Part shown: positions 35,159-47,600 of the stretch, piece after piece
Layout of the letters: the number at the start of each line of letters is the position of its first letter
Numbering within the stretch: the first letter of the stretch is position 1
Origin: Haemonchus contortus
Taxonomy: Eukaryota > Nematoda > Chromadorea > Rhabditida > Trichostrongylidae
Direction: 5' to 3'
DNA: 64,000 nt
NCBI GenBank assembly: GCA_000469685.2
Contig: LS997563.1
Location: 15,489,940 to 15,553,939, forward strand
Position numbers and translations under genes: made by a program
The notes under the pieces: generated by a model
What the model was told of the DNA's origin: nothing
The model's input: the letters and a program-made list of their open reading frames with translations, nothing else
Database searches by the model: none

Positions 35159-36107
35159 TTAGGTTGATCAAAGACTTTTGATAGTGTTTTTTGAAAGTTC
35201 CTGAACTTTCGATTATTAATCAATACCAGTGATGTACCTTGTGGTAGTGGTAGACATTCTAGAACCTTCTACGTAATGAATATACAGGCGCGTTTCCTCC
35301 TTCAGCTTGAATCATGATGTCAATTCTACAAGACCATGTTCGATACAGAAAAGTGCTGACTCGATGAATAGCTCATGTTCTGACCGATAGCATGCGGTGC
35401 ACCCGGCTATCTATTTGTCAGTCTCTCCTTTTCGGCCCCCACCACAGGGAGTTTCCGAGGACCTAGTTACTGGAGGTGGAAGCTGGGCCCTCTACGACGC
35501 TAACAAGCACCGCACCGTCTGGCTCCCATGAGGAGAACAGCTACCGACGCAAGCCAAATCCGACTCCATCTCAAGAAGTTTCTCCTTTGCTGCTTCTGGG
35601 AATCAAAAGGAGTGTTGTACTACGAACTGCTCAAGCAAGGCCACACCGTCATCGCTCCCTAACACGCGGATAAGCTGCAGGGACTCGTGGAAGCCATTCC
35701 AGAAAAACGGTTTAGACAAACTTTTGCGCCCATCCTCCATGACCTCGCTAGGCCTCATATAGGTAAAGATGCCCGTGTAAAATTGAAAGAACTAAGGTGG
35801 GACACGGGTTAACATCCACCCTTTTCATCTGATGTTGCTCCCTCAGATTACCCCTTGTTCCGGTCCCTTAAGCTTTCCTAGCAAGAAACAATTTGTCAAC
35901 TATGACCACCCTGAACAAGTGGTCGGTGACTTCTTTGGCTCTCAATCTTCCCAGTTTTGGGGGGAGAGAATAGCTGACCTATCTGTCAGTGGACCAATGT
36001 TATAACTAACGATGGTTATTATATGGTAGACTAGCTTGCACTGTTTAGTGAGTTGCAAAGTAAGACAGAAAAATGCCAACCTTATCAGAAGTTTTTGATT
36101 AACCTAA
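35159..36107 (+). mobile_element. decayed mariner element
   Basis: The left end starts TTAGGTTGATCAAAGACTTT after a TA dinucleotide; the right end, reverse-complemented, starts TTAGGTTAATCAAAAACTTC. These are typical mariner TIRs. The right TA is mutated to TC. Between them a broken plus-strand frame spells GIKRSVVLRTAQARP-like sequence near 35600 (mariner WWDxxGxxxxE region, out of frame). It then spells HPPFSSDVAPSDYPLFRSLK at 35813-35872, the mariner signature around the third catalytic aspartate. Several stops and shifts make it inactive. At 949 bp it is shorter than the usual ~1.3 kb. Confidence 0.85.
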
Positions 36108-36840
36108 TCTCAAATTTCCTAGGGTGGGCCATTTAAGCGTCGGCTGACTCGCGAGAAACTAACACGGTGATGGTAAGAGGATCAGAACGTAGCTGAAACA
36201 ATATCCAACGAAAGACTGCTTTCCCTCCTGAAACCCCAGGTTGCAAATTGAAAGAGATGTAAGACAACCTCAACTCGAGAGGCGTCATCTAAAATTTTCA
36301 AACAACTGACGGCTATGATATAATAGATGCATCACATGTCACCCCGTCGACCAACGCTTTCCAAGCGGATCGGTAACGCCTCGATCCTCCCCTTTCAAGA
36401 TCAGAAGTACCATAGTGGGTCGTCTTCGCTCGAGGGACGAGGCACAACATTTCTCTCGGGCAGACCTTTTATGGAGAAGTTCGTTCCCTGTCGGCCCATT
36501 CCTGATGTTTGTTGGTTCGACATCCATTTAGCAACCGCCATGGTCCCAGATCACCATAATTTCGCAGACGTGTCCGGCCCACTTGATCTCCAATACCATG
36601 GCGTGAGTAATGCCTTCTGGTCTTCATTGACGGTGTTCGGAGGTTCGGATTCCATTCTGAACTTGCGTGCATGGTTATCCAGATTATGACGAAAAAAGAA
36701 AGAGAAGGTGGAGAACAGTGCGATGGAGGCGAAGAGAGCACACGAATCGGCGTTTTAAGCGTGACAAAAGGCATTGAAAAAGGCTCTGAAAGGGGGCTGG
36801 ATCAGAACAGGACCAGAAAAAAAGGGGAGGGGGTGGAGGA
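36108..36840. other. gene-free stretch
   Basis: No supported gene. The frame 36327-36689 (120 codons) has no recognisable domain. Confidence 0.5.
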
Positions 36841-37099
36841 GGGAACCGAACTTACGTGCGTCCGAGAATGCGCGCGGCAAGTTGCGCGGCGAAGCCCGTG
36901 ACGATTTGAACGACTTCAGTGCTTATCATTGGAGCCCAAATTTGGAATAGATTAGATTAGTAGGATCAGCTGATACTACTAATCTACGCTACTTCAACTT
37001 TGAGCTCCAATAATAGGCGCCATAGTCGTTCGAATCGCCATGAATTTCGCCGCACATTTTGTCGCGCAAATCCTCAGACGCACGTATGTACCCATACCC
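36841..37099. mobile_element. foldback MITE, FB2 family, copy C (diverged)
   Basis: Arms pair through ACGTGCGTCCGAGAATGCGC and its partner GCGCAAATCCTCAGACGCACGT, with GGCAAGTTGCGCGGCGAA inside. The central core TTAGTAGGATCA..TACTACTAA is shared with copies A and B. No convincing target duplication remains. Confidence 0.6.
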
Positions 37100-37109
37100 G
37101 GAAAATGAA

Positions 37110-37570
37110 TTAGAAGGGGTGTTTGGACGAACTATTACAAGTGTATTATTGCGTACGTGTGGCTCCTGGTGCCAATAGCTGACTACAGCAAAAATGTCCT
37201 TTAAAGCCAGCTCATTGCAGTTGACGGGCATGGCATCGACCGAGCCGATAGTGGGACTCCTATTATGCCCGAGCTGTTGAGCTTTTGGGCCCGACAGCGT
37301 CCTTTCTTTTACCCCTGGAGAACACTGGGGGAAAATCTAGGAAACCATTTTCATCGTGAACTGTGCCTTGAATGACGCTGACAACATGCCCATTCTGCTT
37401 CCGAAGAAGCAGGGACCACAGTATCGGAAGAGTGGGCGCGGAGGTGTCTCCTCGACCAATCTTTCGATCCTCTAAAATGCTTCGCATGTTGCGCATGTCC
37501 TTCTGCTCTCCCCCAGATCTAGGTGCCCATCATGACCTCTCGACCTACATAAAAACGAAGATTCGGTAGG
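37110..37570. other. gene-free stretch
   Basis: No supported gene or repeat. The 77-codon minus frame at 37263-37496 has no recognised domain. Confidence 0.45.
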
Positions 37571-37573
37571 AGC

Positions 37574-37725
37574 ACTCGGCTCTTACAGTACCCCCTGGCT
37601 TGCCCACCACCCACTCCGGCGTTCTTGCCCAAGGCCCCTTTTAGACGCGTCGTATAACTGACGGGTGAAAATTTGCGTTTTAACACGTGTTGGATTACTG
37701 TAAGAGCTAGGTGCCGTACTGAATT
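37574..37725. repeat. repeat 'E', uninterrupted copy
   Basis: In reverse orientation this matches the two flanks of the foldback insertion at 4916-5095 across the junction (AAAAGGGGCCTTGGGCAAG here). It has its own inverted ends: CTCGGCTCTTACAGTA at 37575 and TACTGTAAGAGCTAGG at 37696. Confidence 0.7.
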
Positions 37726-37744
37726 TTCGTTTCTCTCTCGACCT

Positions 37745-38650
37745 AGACGAATGTGGCTAGAACACTTAGATTTGTTCGTTCCGTTTAGAGTAGAAGGAGC
37801 GCTACACACAAACCCTGTGCAAGGGTTCTTTGTTTACTCGTACAAAGAATTATAGAGTGAGTGCATTGTGTCTCACTCGCAAATTCAGGTCCCGCTCATA
37901 CAGGGGAGTGTCGGATGATTACAATTTACCGTAGAGGCGGTCGTCGACGACATTATCAATTACGTTCCTGAACACACCTTCAAGAGGAAAGACTGTAAGT
38001 AAGTAACAGAGCTCAATATTCCATTGTAGATACGAACGTATATTTGCTCTTGTCTTGTAACTATTCAAACACGAGATGCATAAGCAGGAAGTAATGTCTC
38101 TCTCTCTCCAGTGGTTGAGCTCAATGAGGTACCAGATGTCGAAACAAGCCCCTTCTAGAGATGATAAATTATTAATTAACATTTAGTATGTGACTTCATC
38201 AGAACACCTAAACACGTGATCTGTTAAACAGACGTAGTGTAGCGTGTTCGATGTGAGATTATTCGCCTGTCTACCTAATAAGGCAAATTAGATTGCTATG
38301 CTGATTAACAGTACTCGTGCCTATCAGTTAAAATATTGGGAAGCTATTTGAGGTTGGGTTTTTTTTGCTCAATTTTTTCAAATGTATTTTGCCTAAATTG
38401 ATACTAGTGACAACACAAGGTGCGTAAGTATAGATCAGTCGGATCGCTCGGCTAACGCCTACTTCTTGTGTTAAAGTTGATCCGCAGCCTGCACTCTCCC
38501 AAGATTAATTAAAACATCTGGTCCAAGAAAACAGGAGCTATTGTTTTCTAGCGAAACACACACACCGACAAATTTCGTGCCTTGGGTTCATTCCTTTTTA
38601 TTCCAACATGACTACTGGATCCAGTTTAGCTACTTTCTACTACCGGGTGC
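37745..38650. other. gene-free stretch
   Basis: AT-rich sequence with no supported gene or repeat that I could identify. Confidence 0.5.
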
Positions 38651-38654
38651 GCTT

Positions 38655-38924
38655 CGTTGCGCGCGTCCGTCGAAACTAGGTCACGCCGCAGCCGTCGCAT
38701 GCGGCGGGTTGGCCGCGATACTTGACGGGCGTCGCAGTTGTCAGTGGGGCATACGATTTGCGCTTGGTTCACAGCAGTCAGCCAATGAGAAGATAACGCG
38801 GACAAATGCAAATCATTCGCTCCACTCACAATTGGTGGCACTGCTATGTTACCTGGAGACCTCAGTGGAGTGCGTCGTGCGTGAAGTGGGCGGGGTGATC
38901 TACTTTCGATGGACGCGCGCAACG
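38655..38924. mobile_element. foldback MITE, FB3 family
   Basis: The left arm CGTTGCGCGCGTCCGTCGAA, then ACTAGGTCACGCCGC, pairs with the right arm ending TTCGATGGACGCGCGCAACG and its inner GGCGGGGTGATCTACTT. It shares the GAAACTAGGTCACGCCGCA block with 8318-8335. Confidence 0.7.
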
Positions 38925-39529
38925 GACGTTCGCCTCTACTACCTACCATCGGTGTCTTAAATCTGCCGCCCGAACTCTTTCCAAATTTGAAGACCCCAAG
39001 TCAGAATTAGCAATTTTCGCGTGCGTCTCGCCTTCTCTCAATCATGCCACCTCTCATCAGCATTCCCATACTGCCGTCTTTATTTTTAGCAAATTTAAAT
39101 GCCCCTTGTCCATACTGCCAATTTTCAAGCACGCTCCATCCAGAGTCGAGAATTGTCACCTACCATCAGTGTTCCCACTCTGTCAATACTGTCATCTAAA
39201 CCCATAATGAATTTGAACACGCTAGTTGCACGGTGACAGCAGTTATGAATTTTCGCTGAAACTCCGCCCATTATGGGCGGTCCTGCCCCCTAACATAAGG
39301 GTTCCCATTCAGCTGCCTGTACTCCTACCAAATTTAATGCTCTAAGTGCACGGGAACAGTTGTTCAAATTCCGCCCATTGTGGGCGGAGTCGATCCTGCC
39401 ACCCACCAAAAGTTTTCTTATCCTGCTGCCTGTACTCCTACCAAGTTTGAGTGTTCTATGTCCACGGTGATAGAAGTTATGAAATTCTGGTCAGACACAC
39501 ACACATTCACACGAACACACAACCGGCCA

Positions 39530-40285
39530 CACTTAGCCGATTATAAGTACGATTTCTGGCAGTCCTCCACAGTAGTAATTTTTTTCCATGCTGAGATTTC
39601 GTCGAGATTACATTTTGGATTGTTAAAGGAATCGCAAATGAAGGACACAAAAGGACAGATCTATTATTTTTGAAGCCATAATTCTTATAGGGTTCAAAAG
39701 CTTAAATAAAAAAGTTCGAGCAAACATACTGGTACCATGCATGAAAGGAGCTAGGAACTGCGCTCTAAACTCAAGGTAAGGGTCTGTAAACAATTTTCGG
39801 GCACTCTCTACCGATATACACCTATCAGTTTGCTCGTGAATACTTTTCTCAGGAGGCCTCAATCGATAAGATAAGGTGGGTGCAAGGACAACTATCAGAA
39901 AGGAAAAACAAGCCCACTGTTTGCCTTTGCTTTCGCGTTCTCTATCCTGTATTTTGCTCAGTAAAAACAATTATTATCTCTAAATTCATCAAAGTAGTCA
40001 GATGCGCTCAAGAAAGTGCCTCGAGATTATTGTCGAATAGGAAATTTGTTATGACAGCCCAAAATGAGGAACTTCGGGGAACGTATAATTCCTTAGTTGG
40101 ACACCTGGTTTTCGTTGGACTCCCCCTCCATCCCACGGCTAAGCCACAAAGTCTGGCACAAGTAAAGTATACTTTTTTGATCCAGATGATGCATCAGTCT
40201 GACCATAAACTTTTTAAAGGAACAATGCCCAAACGAGGTGGGTATCATGGAACTTTGACTCATGAATAACCAAGCCTAAGTAGGG
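39530..40285. other. gene-free stretch
   Basis: No supported gene. The 129-codon frame 39880-40269 carries no recognisable domain. Confidence 0.45.
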
Positions 40286-40699
40286 TAGGAACACCTTATC
40301 GGATGAAATGATTACCTCGTGCGAAAAGAAAGAAAACTTGCCCACTGTGGTGCTCCTTCCTTCCTAGAGCTTAGTTGAAAACTGGCATGTTCCTGATGTA
40401 ACAACGCATAGCACGTTTCATCGAGTTTATTTGAGTTCATTTCTTGATACACTAACCTTGGGATAGGTGCCCCCTCGCTCCCCCACTACTTTTTCACCAA
40501 TCGAGTCAATTCAGCTATTTCTGTAAGTGATTTTCGAGTACAATTTTCGGAGGCCTGAAATCTGGCAGCACTTCTAAGCCATAAACTGTTAAGTAGCAGG
40601 GTTTTCCCACGCAGAATTACTGTATGGTATATACTAAAGCAAAGAAAATCTGCAATCCGATTTGACTAACCAGAAAATAAACAAGGGTGAAAATGAGGG

Positions 40700-41006
40700 G
40701 GGGGGTGCCAGGCCATTTTGTGCCCTGCGTCTCTTCAACTCTTACCCCCATCTGATCATCTCGCCCGTCTTGGTGCTCCTCCTCGTCTAAATGTTAGGGA
40801 AGGAGCTCCGGGGTGGGTGGAAATTGGATGTTCAATTCTTATCCCATCCCAGCTTTTTGCACGAGATAATCACCTCTCCACCCCAAAACTCCACAACTTT
40901 TAGAAGTGGATGAAACCATCTCTGCGCCCTGCGGTCTCTATGCACTGTGCCGCCTGCTGTCAGAGACGCAGAGCACAAAAGGGCGCTGGCACCGCCCAAC
41001 TACATT
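40700..41006. mobile_element. foldback element with a nested inner foldback
   Basis: Outer arms: GGGGTGCCAGGCCATTTTGTGCCCTGCGTCTC at 40703 and its complement ending GGCGCTGGCACCGCCC at 41006. Inside, 40790-40885 has a second inverted repeat (GGAAGGAGCTCCGGGGTGGGTGG against CTCCACCCCAAAACTCC). The GTGCTCCT/TGCACGAGAT blocks are shared with 40290-40375, 51810-51895 and 8725-8830. Confidence 0.6.
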
Positions 41007-41062
41007 TTCACCTAGACAAGTTTCATTAGAAGGATTTTGACGTCCTGTGAAAGTGTGATATA

Positions 41063-42663
41063 CACTGCGGTGCACAATAGATCGTACCCCATAGAAAACA
41101 AGTTTTAGAGAGAGGCCAAAGTTTTTATTGCTTCTGCCGACAATATATGATTAGAATAGGGAAAAGATTACTTTTCGTGGTAACTATTTGACTACACAAT
41201 TTCTTTCAAGTTCTAGGCAATAGCTTTACACTTTTCAAGCCGGTGCATATTGGATTGGACGATACGCATAGCCAACCAAAAAAAATAACTTCTGAAATCC
41301 GACAATCCGTTTCCCAATGCAAGTTTATCTAATAATGAAAGCAGCCTCCCTTCTTTCGAATAAGTTCGAAGATTCGATCAAGCATCGAATCGCAGAGCTT
41401 CTTTAGAAGAACATGCGACAGACTCTTCCAATCCATAGTTATGGCTCTTCTCAGCGATCCAACATTGTCGTAAACTTTACCATTTGCATAGATCTTACGC
41501 ACTAATACACCCCAGATATTTTCGATAGGGTTTAGGTCCGGGCTGCATGCCGGCCATGACAATAACGGGATGTTATTGGACTGCAAATAGGATAGAGTAC
41601 TCCGCGCAGCGTGAATCGAAGCGTTGTCTTGCATAAAGACGTAGTTTTTGTTGGTGTTCCTCTGGATGAATGGCACCAACGCTTTCCCAAGAAGTGGCTG
41701 GTAGTCCTGGCTTGTCATTTTACAAGACGTGAGTTGAATACCAACGGTGCCGTCGCTACAAGACGCTCCCCAGACCATTAACGAGTAGCCGCCGAAGTTC
41801 CTTCGGGACATAAGTCGTAGCTCTTTCCGCAGATCGCGCCAAATCGAGTGGTTGCCGTCTGGCCCATCTCCGTTGAATTTTTTCTCATCAGAAAAAATAA
41901 CCTGAAAAAAGACAGTGATAGAAAACTCAAATTTCTCGTAAAGCCAAGCAATTTCCAAAAAAACGGACTTTTGTCCAATCTCTGTTCATCTCATTCCTAG
42001 CGAAGAGGAGCCGTTTCTCTCGATGACTGTGTGTTAGCCGTGGCGCAGACTTCATCTTCTGAGAAGCTGTGTGGTCCGATGACTTCAGAACGCGAGCAAC
42101 AGTCCATTTTGAAACCGAAATCCCACAGTCTTCAGCTAACTCCTCGCAGTTCTCGTAGAGTTTGATGCCATATTGATCAAGCGACGCTTGTCGCGTTCAG
42201 AAAGAGTTGGTTTTCGTCCTGGCTTCCTCTTCGGAACATTTGTTGATTGCTTGTTTACGACACTCGCAACTGTGCTTTTAGGAATGTTGAGTTCTCTAGA
42301 AATTTGAAGATAACTTTTTCCAAGGTGACGTAGTGCGTCAATTCGGATCCGGTCTTCGTTCGTAAGTCGCGTATACCTGCGCATGCTTAAAAAATAAACA
42401 TGTAAGCATGTGCGACTTCCAGATACAGGGAAGAAAAAATTGAATAAATCAATTACCTCAAGTCGTCCAATCTATTGCGCACCGCCAAATAATCAATACT
42501 GCCCCGTCAGAATTTTTCAAATGCACTGTCATCTATTTATTATCGCGTCAAAATTATTTGGCCTCTTTTACACATAACATATCTGCGGCAGAAGCATAAG
42601 GAGTTTCGGCTCATCTCAAAAATTATGTTTTTTATAGAGTGCGATCTATTGTGCACCGCAGTG
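41063..42663 (-). mobile_element. Tc1-like DNA transposon, 1.6 kb
   Basis: Perfect 22-bp TIRs, CACTGCGGTGCACAATAGAT plus CG, at 41063 and in inverse at the right end (42642-42663). TA flanks both ends (41061-41062 and 42664-42665). Length and internal gene fit the Tc1/Tc3 family. Perfect ends suggest fairly recent activity even though the transposase carries a frameshift. Confidence 0.95.
41329..42384 (-). pseudogene. Tc1-like transposase, two exons, one frameshift
   Basis: A DDE transposase. Exon 1 (42384-41969) begins MRRYTRLTNEDRIRI and encodes an N-terminal helix-turn-helix DNA-binding domain with a GRKPTLSERD linker. An intron of 67 bp (41968-41902) separates it from exon 2 (41901-41329), which carries the catalytic core. 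The first Asp is in FSDEKKF, the second in FMQDNASIH, and the Glu in NPIENIW. Thirty-four residues lie between the second Asp and the Glu (DD34E), the Tc1 signature. The frame breaks by one base near 42136-42147, ending the first frame at STRTARS, after which homologous sequence resumes in another frame up to the intron donor. All catalytic residues survive, so the copy is disabled by one visible lesion only. Confidence 0.92.
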
Positions 42664-42782
42664 TAGTAACCCCCGGTGTCCCACCACCCAAACCCAAGAG
42701 GTTCACCTGGGGTACCTTTGCTTTGCGTCGTATATGTGACGGGTGCTTGGAGGTACTTCAGCGTATGTTCGGGTTACTTTGT

Positions 42783-42967
42783 GGCTGCTTTCATAGTCCA
42801 CGATTTGGCCCGCGACCAGCGTGCGACAGGTCGCGGACCTATCGAGTGAGCGACCGTTCGCTCAGCGGCGCGCATGGCTAGCGCCGCCTCCTCGACCGTT
42901 TGAGCGATCGCTCGCTCGATAAAACCGCGATCGGTCGCGGGCCAAATCGTGGACTATGAAAGCAGCC
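42783..42967. mobile_element. foldback MITE, FB1 family, near-perfect arms
   Basis: The left arm starts GGCTGCTTTCATAGTCCACG and continues ATTTGGCCCGCGACC. The right arm is its exact complement, ending GAAAGCAGCC. The interior is GC-rich with inverted GAGCGA repeats. It lies 118 bp from the Tc1-like element. Its arm identity suggests it is the youngest FB1 copy here. Confidence 0.85.
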
Positions 42968-43164
42968 TGTCGCACACTCACGGGACGATTAAATCCGTCT
43001 TGTCCAGTTCCTAATGCTAGTAATCTACCCTCATTAAGAAAAACGACTAATTGACCCTGAGCGAAACCAACATAACACTGTTATGAAGTCTCATCATCAT
43101 GACTTGGTCCCGACGATTACTACATTTTGCAATCAAATATAATGCGACCAAACAAGCAACAACA

Positions 43165-43395
43165 AACGCAAACCGGGTTTGCTGGAATAGCGCGGCGAAA
43201 TCTATGGCGATTTTGACGACTCTGGCGCCCCTCACTGTGCCGCAGGGTTAAAATAAAAGAGATTAATGGAATTATTTGATCCTACTCGTCTATTCACTTC
43301 AAATTTGGGACCTAATGATAGGCGCTGAACTCGTTCAAATCATTACGAATTTCCCCGCGCTACTTACTGCGCGCATCTCCGGTCGCACGAATGTC
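43165..43395. mobile_element. foldback MITE, FB2 family, copy D (diverged)
   Basis: GCGCGGCGAAATCTATGGCG near the left and CGAATTTCCCCGCGC near the right are the FB2 inner arms. The core GACGACTCTGGCGCCCCTCA..TGATAGGCGCTGAACTCGTT also matches the family layout. The outer ends are degraded. Confidence 0.55.
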
Positions 43396-43584
43396 CCGTC
43401 CGTCGGAAGTGCCAGCTGCGCATCAACACCACGAATTCACATTTCTCAAGCCCATCTATTTCCTAATGCTGTAATAATGTCAATATGCCACAACCACATT
43501 TCGGACAAAAAATTGGAGTGTCAACTACGGAAGCGACGACTCAAATGACGCCTAATGTTTGAAACGTGTTCGAGTGGTCACGCC

Positions 43585-43961
43585 GGGTAACGGAACTTCT
43601 CCCCTATCGCGGCATTCTCCCTTGCGGCATGCGGCAAATTTCACTGCAATTACCATACACCGCCAATCGATAGGACGCGAAATTTTTCCTTGACTGGCTT
43701 GCTTTTTCATTGGATTTTATCGTTTTTTCTTCTGTTTCTTTTTAGTTTTCATGTTTATTAGACTTGATTAATTAAAATAAATCCTCCTATATAAACGACG
43801 ACCAGAATCGCATTGGAACTGAAGAGAGCGGCCGGCCAATTCAAATGTTTAAAGGACTCCCCACCTCACAAATTGGGCGCTCCAATCTTCCATCGCAATC
43901 CTGCGATAGGCGGCGGGTGCGGTATGTGCGACGCCGTGTTAGGGGAGAAGTTCCCGGACCC
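43585..43961. mobile_element. 377-bp MITE, solo copy, 9-bp target duplication
   Basis: It runs from GGGTAACGGAACTTCTCCCC to GGGGAGAAGTTCCCGGACCC, which are imperfect inverted repeats. It is flanked by GGTCACGCC on both sides (43576-43584 and 43962-43970). A closely related copy is inserted in the retroelement at 56792-57169. Long TIR plus 9-bp duplication suggests a MULE-type element; an 8-bp duplication with one more terminal base (hAT-like) is also possible. No coding capacity. Confidence 0.9.
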
Positions 43962-44669
43962 GGTCACGCCTATTTTCTTAGTGAATGACTACGGTCGCTA
44001 CCTGATGATGGCAAGGGTTTTTAAAAGAGGCTAGAAGTATTACCTGGGTTCGAGAACAATGTGCGCGTCTACGGAGTCGAGATAGTGATGAGGTTCACGT
44101 AATTGTAGTCTGAACGCGGCGCTGAGTCCCTTGGGTACTCTTCTATCACCAGGTACAGATAGTGAAATAGAAGTGTGGGAAGGGATCACTATCAGATGCG
44201 ATAACAAAATAGAGTGTAAAAGAAACAACTACTTAGAACTGTACATGGTTGACTTAACGCTGCAGAATGGTAATTCATTTGTCACCACAATTTCATTTAT
44301 CAGAATCAGAATTGCAAGTGGAGTGTCCTGGAGTCAAGTGGTGTGATAGGCTGCCTTCGCTCCAATATGCCCGTCTAGCTTCGTCCTCTTTCAACTGACT
44401 GCTCGAAAGTTTTTATGAAGCGCCTGAATCTCAGATATAGATAGTGACCTGGGGCCGGCTATACCTCAAATACAAGGTGAAAACTATCCTACATTTTCCC
44501 CTTTTCTCTTTCTCTTGCTAGATTTCTTTGAGTGTCTTTTTCTGGAAAATATTCGTTCAACCTCTTCTCTCAGCTCTTCCCCTGTTCTATGGCATTTTAG
44601 AGAAAACAGTTTCCGTGATCTTCTTTCAGAGTCAGAGTTTCCACGACTGGTTAATCAGCCTGCTTCAGA

Positions 44670-47600
44670 ATGCCAATTAAAATTGGAATAATGGGTGGAT
44701 CTGGTCTAGAGGATCCGCAAATTTTGCACAATGCAAAAGAAGTGGAAGTAAATACACCATATGGCAAACCTAGCGACAAGTACATCGTAGGTGAGCTTCT
44801 TTTGATTGTTTTTCTGAAAAGTCATTGACATTGCACAAGTTGACTACACTGAATATTCGTGATTAAATTTCAAATGTATTTTTGTCAGCCGTTACTCATT
44901 CGTTAGCCCGCACTAGATCAACGAACGAGAACCAATTATCAGATTCGGATCACAGGTACAGGTTGCTGGACCAACTAACGTGTGCTTTGCTTTTGTAGGA
45001 CGCTTCAAATACAACGCTCTCACCGTTAGTACCACTAAAGACTCACCAGAATTCATGCCATTCCTAGGGTGGAAGCGCAAAGGAAGATAAAAGCCAAATA
45101 TTTTTCGAAATTCATGAAGAAAGAAAATTCTAGAGGTGTGAAGCAGTCTGTACAATGTAGCTAAGACATAGTCTAAAGCGTCGTTTGATGAGAGACATTG
45201 AAGAATACCCTGTTTAGATTTGTGCTCCTATAATTTGGTCTTAACCTATGATGTTTTCACTGATGGTGATAAGCCCACTTTGCTGATATTTAAACGATAA
45301 GACTGGAGGGTACTTTTGCTCTGCAATCGGTCAAACTGTGTCGTGAGCACGGAACGTAGGTAGATGGGTTCCACGCAGTAGGGCAAATGGCTTATGTTAC
45401 TTTCCTTCCTCATTAGTCATTCCAAACAGTAAAAAGGGGCTTGATAAAATGCAGAGTACCCCCAGGTCATTGAACGGAAGAATCCAGGTATATTCTTTGA
45501 CTATTGAAAACACTATACATCTAACTATTTCACGTAAACTTATTTTCGAGTAAACTACCACATCTGAGCTTTGCTCTTTTTGCTTGAGCGCAAAAACGCA
45601 CCATCCATGACGAAATTTGAGAGAGATTCAGCGATACTGTTATCTTGCTGTAATTCTCGGCTTGATTGTCTGGTTACGAGGCAATACAAGTTCGCATCTA
45701 CGTGACCCAACCAAATATACCTGATGCCTTTTTGGTACTTTGTATTGAATACGGAGTTTTTCCAAGTTTTCGTTTACCAAATCGCGGGGGTGCAAAATTG
45801 GCCTTCACTTGGAGCCTGACCTTCTTCTACGACGGGAGTGAGAAGGCACAATGATGAGTTGTGAACTGCCGTGCAGATAACAGAGCCTTTTCAATTTTTT
45901 GGCACTTGGCAAGCATTATAACATGCATACTTTGTTGTTTTTTTGCTTATCCTGCTTTTTTAATTGCCATTAGGCTCAACAAATCTTTTATATGTAGTGA
46001 CACATAAGCTTAAATTGATAGTCTAACCATGCTTTCTAGGAAAGTAATCCGTTGAAGTAGCATATGGCATGACGCATTTCTTTCAATCTTCATCAACTTT
46101 TCGATTAATTACTTGCTCCTATCCTGGCTTATCTTTTGGTAGTTCTAGTCATAAACTTCGCGAACCTCCGAGAATTGCCAATTCATATGACGGTACTAAA
46201 ATGGCAGTAATTCTGAAGTGGACTGCCTTCAAGTGTAGAATTGTTGAATAATTCCCTCCCTAATTCAACGGCGATAAGCGAAAACAATGTGGGTGCAGAA
46301 AATGACATTATCGAGTGAATAACGCACTGAGCAAATAGTCGGCAAACAAAGGCTTCACAGCTGAAAATGGAGTGTAGAAATGCGCGAAACATTGAGATTC
46401 TGAATAAACGATCTGTTGAACGAATGAGAAGTCTTCGCAGACAAGAAGGAAATTGTAACTCTGGTTGATCCGATTCGAAATCCACTCATAAAAGAGCCGG
46501 TGATTGTGGAATACAAGGTCAGTTTTTCCGAACCGAGGTGTGACATACGTTTAGCTTGGTCATAGAGTATCCGAGGAACAAAGAGTAGCTAATCTGAATA
46601 TTTAGTAGCTGGTAGCTGAAGCGAGTTCTTTTTTTCAGGGGTCATTGGTGATGTCGAATGCATCTTGCTTGCTCGTCACGGTCGCAAGCACAACATCATG
46701 CCATCTGATGTCAACTTCAGAGCCAACTTGTGGGGAATGCACTCCTTAGGTGCTACTCTTTTATTTTCATGTAAATAATGTTCTAGTGAACCCATATAAA
46801 ATAGTTGAAATTATAATTTGATGCAGATCGTCAGAACCAAAGAGCAGGGATATGATAATCTGTCATAGCTTAGGCTTGCAAGTAAATTATCGAGTTAAAA
46901 TAAATCACTCATCGTAACCATGCATTTGAGGAGCATCTGTGATCATTGCGTCTATTGCTTGCGGGTCACTTCAAGAACACGTGAAACCTGGCGAACTCGT
47001 GTTTCCTGATTCAGTTTTTGATCGGTATTCATATATTCTTCGTAATAGCTGCTTACAACTGAAGAGATCAATATATATTATAATTACTCTATTATGGAAC
47101 TACTGGCCGGAAAAGCACTCTCTTCGATGGTACCAATCCTGAAGCACCTGGCGTGTGTCATATACAGATGCATCCCGCATACAATGAAAAACTGAGACAG
47201 GTATTTTTCGCCTGTTAAGGGTTCGTAGTGATTGATTCAGTTTAATAAACCACTGTGCACCTTGGTTTGCTTCTAGTTCCACTAGTTCTACACAAAGGTC
47301 TGCTCCCCTATAGCAAACCAGTTATAACTTATAATATATTTAGGTTCTTATAAAGACGGCTACTGATCTCAAACTCAAATTCCATGATGGTGGTTTCGGT
47401 ATTTGCATCGAAGGGCCCAGATATTCATCAAAGGCCGAAAGTCGTATCTTCCGCTCATGGGGGGCAAGTCTCATCAACATGACTATGATGCCTGAGGTTT
47501 GTGTTACGGGCTCATATTATACATATTCTTCAAAGAGTCACTTCTAAAATGTTCTGAGTGTTTCAGTGTGTACTCGCCAAAGAACTCGGCATTCCTTACG

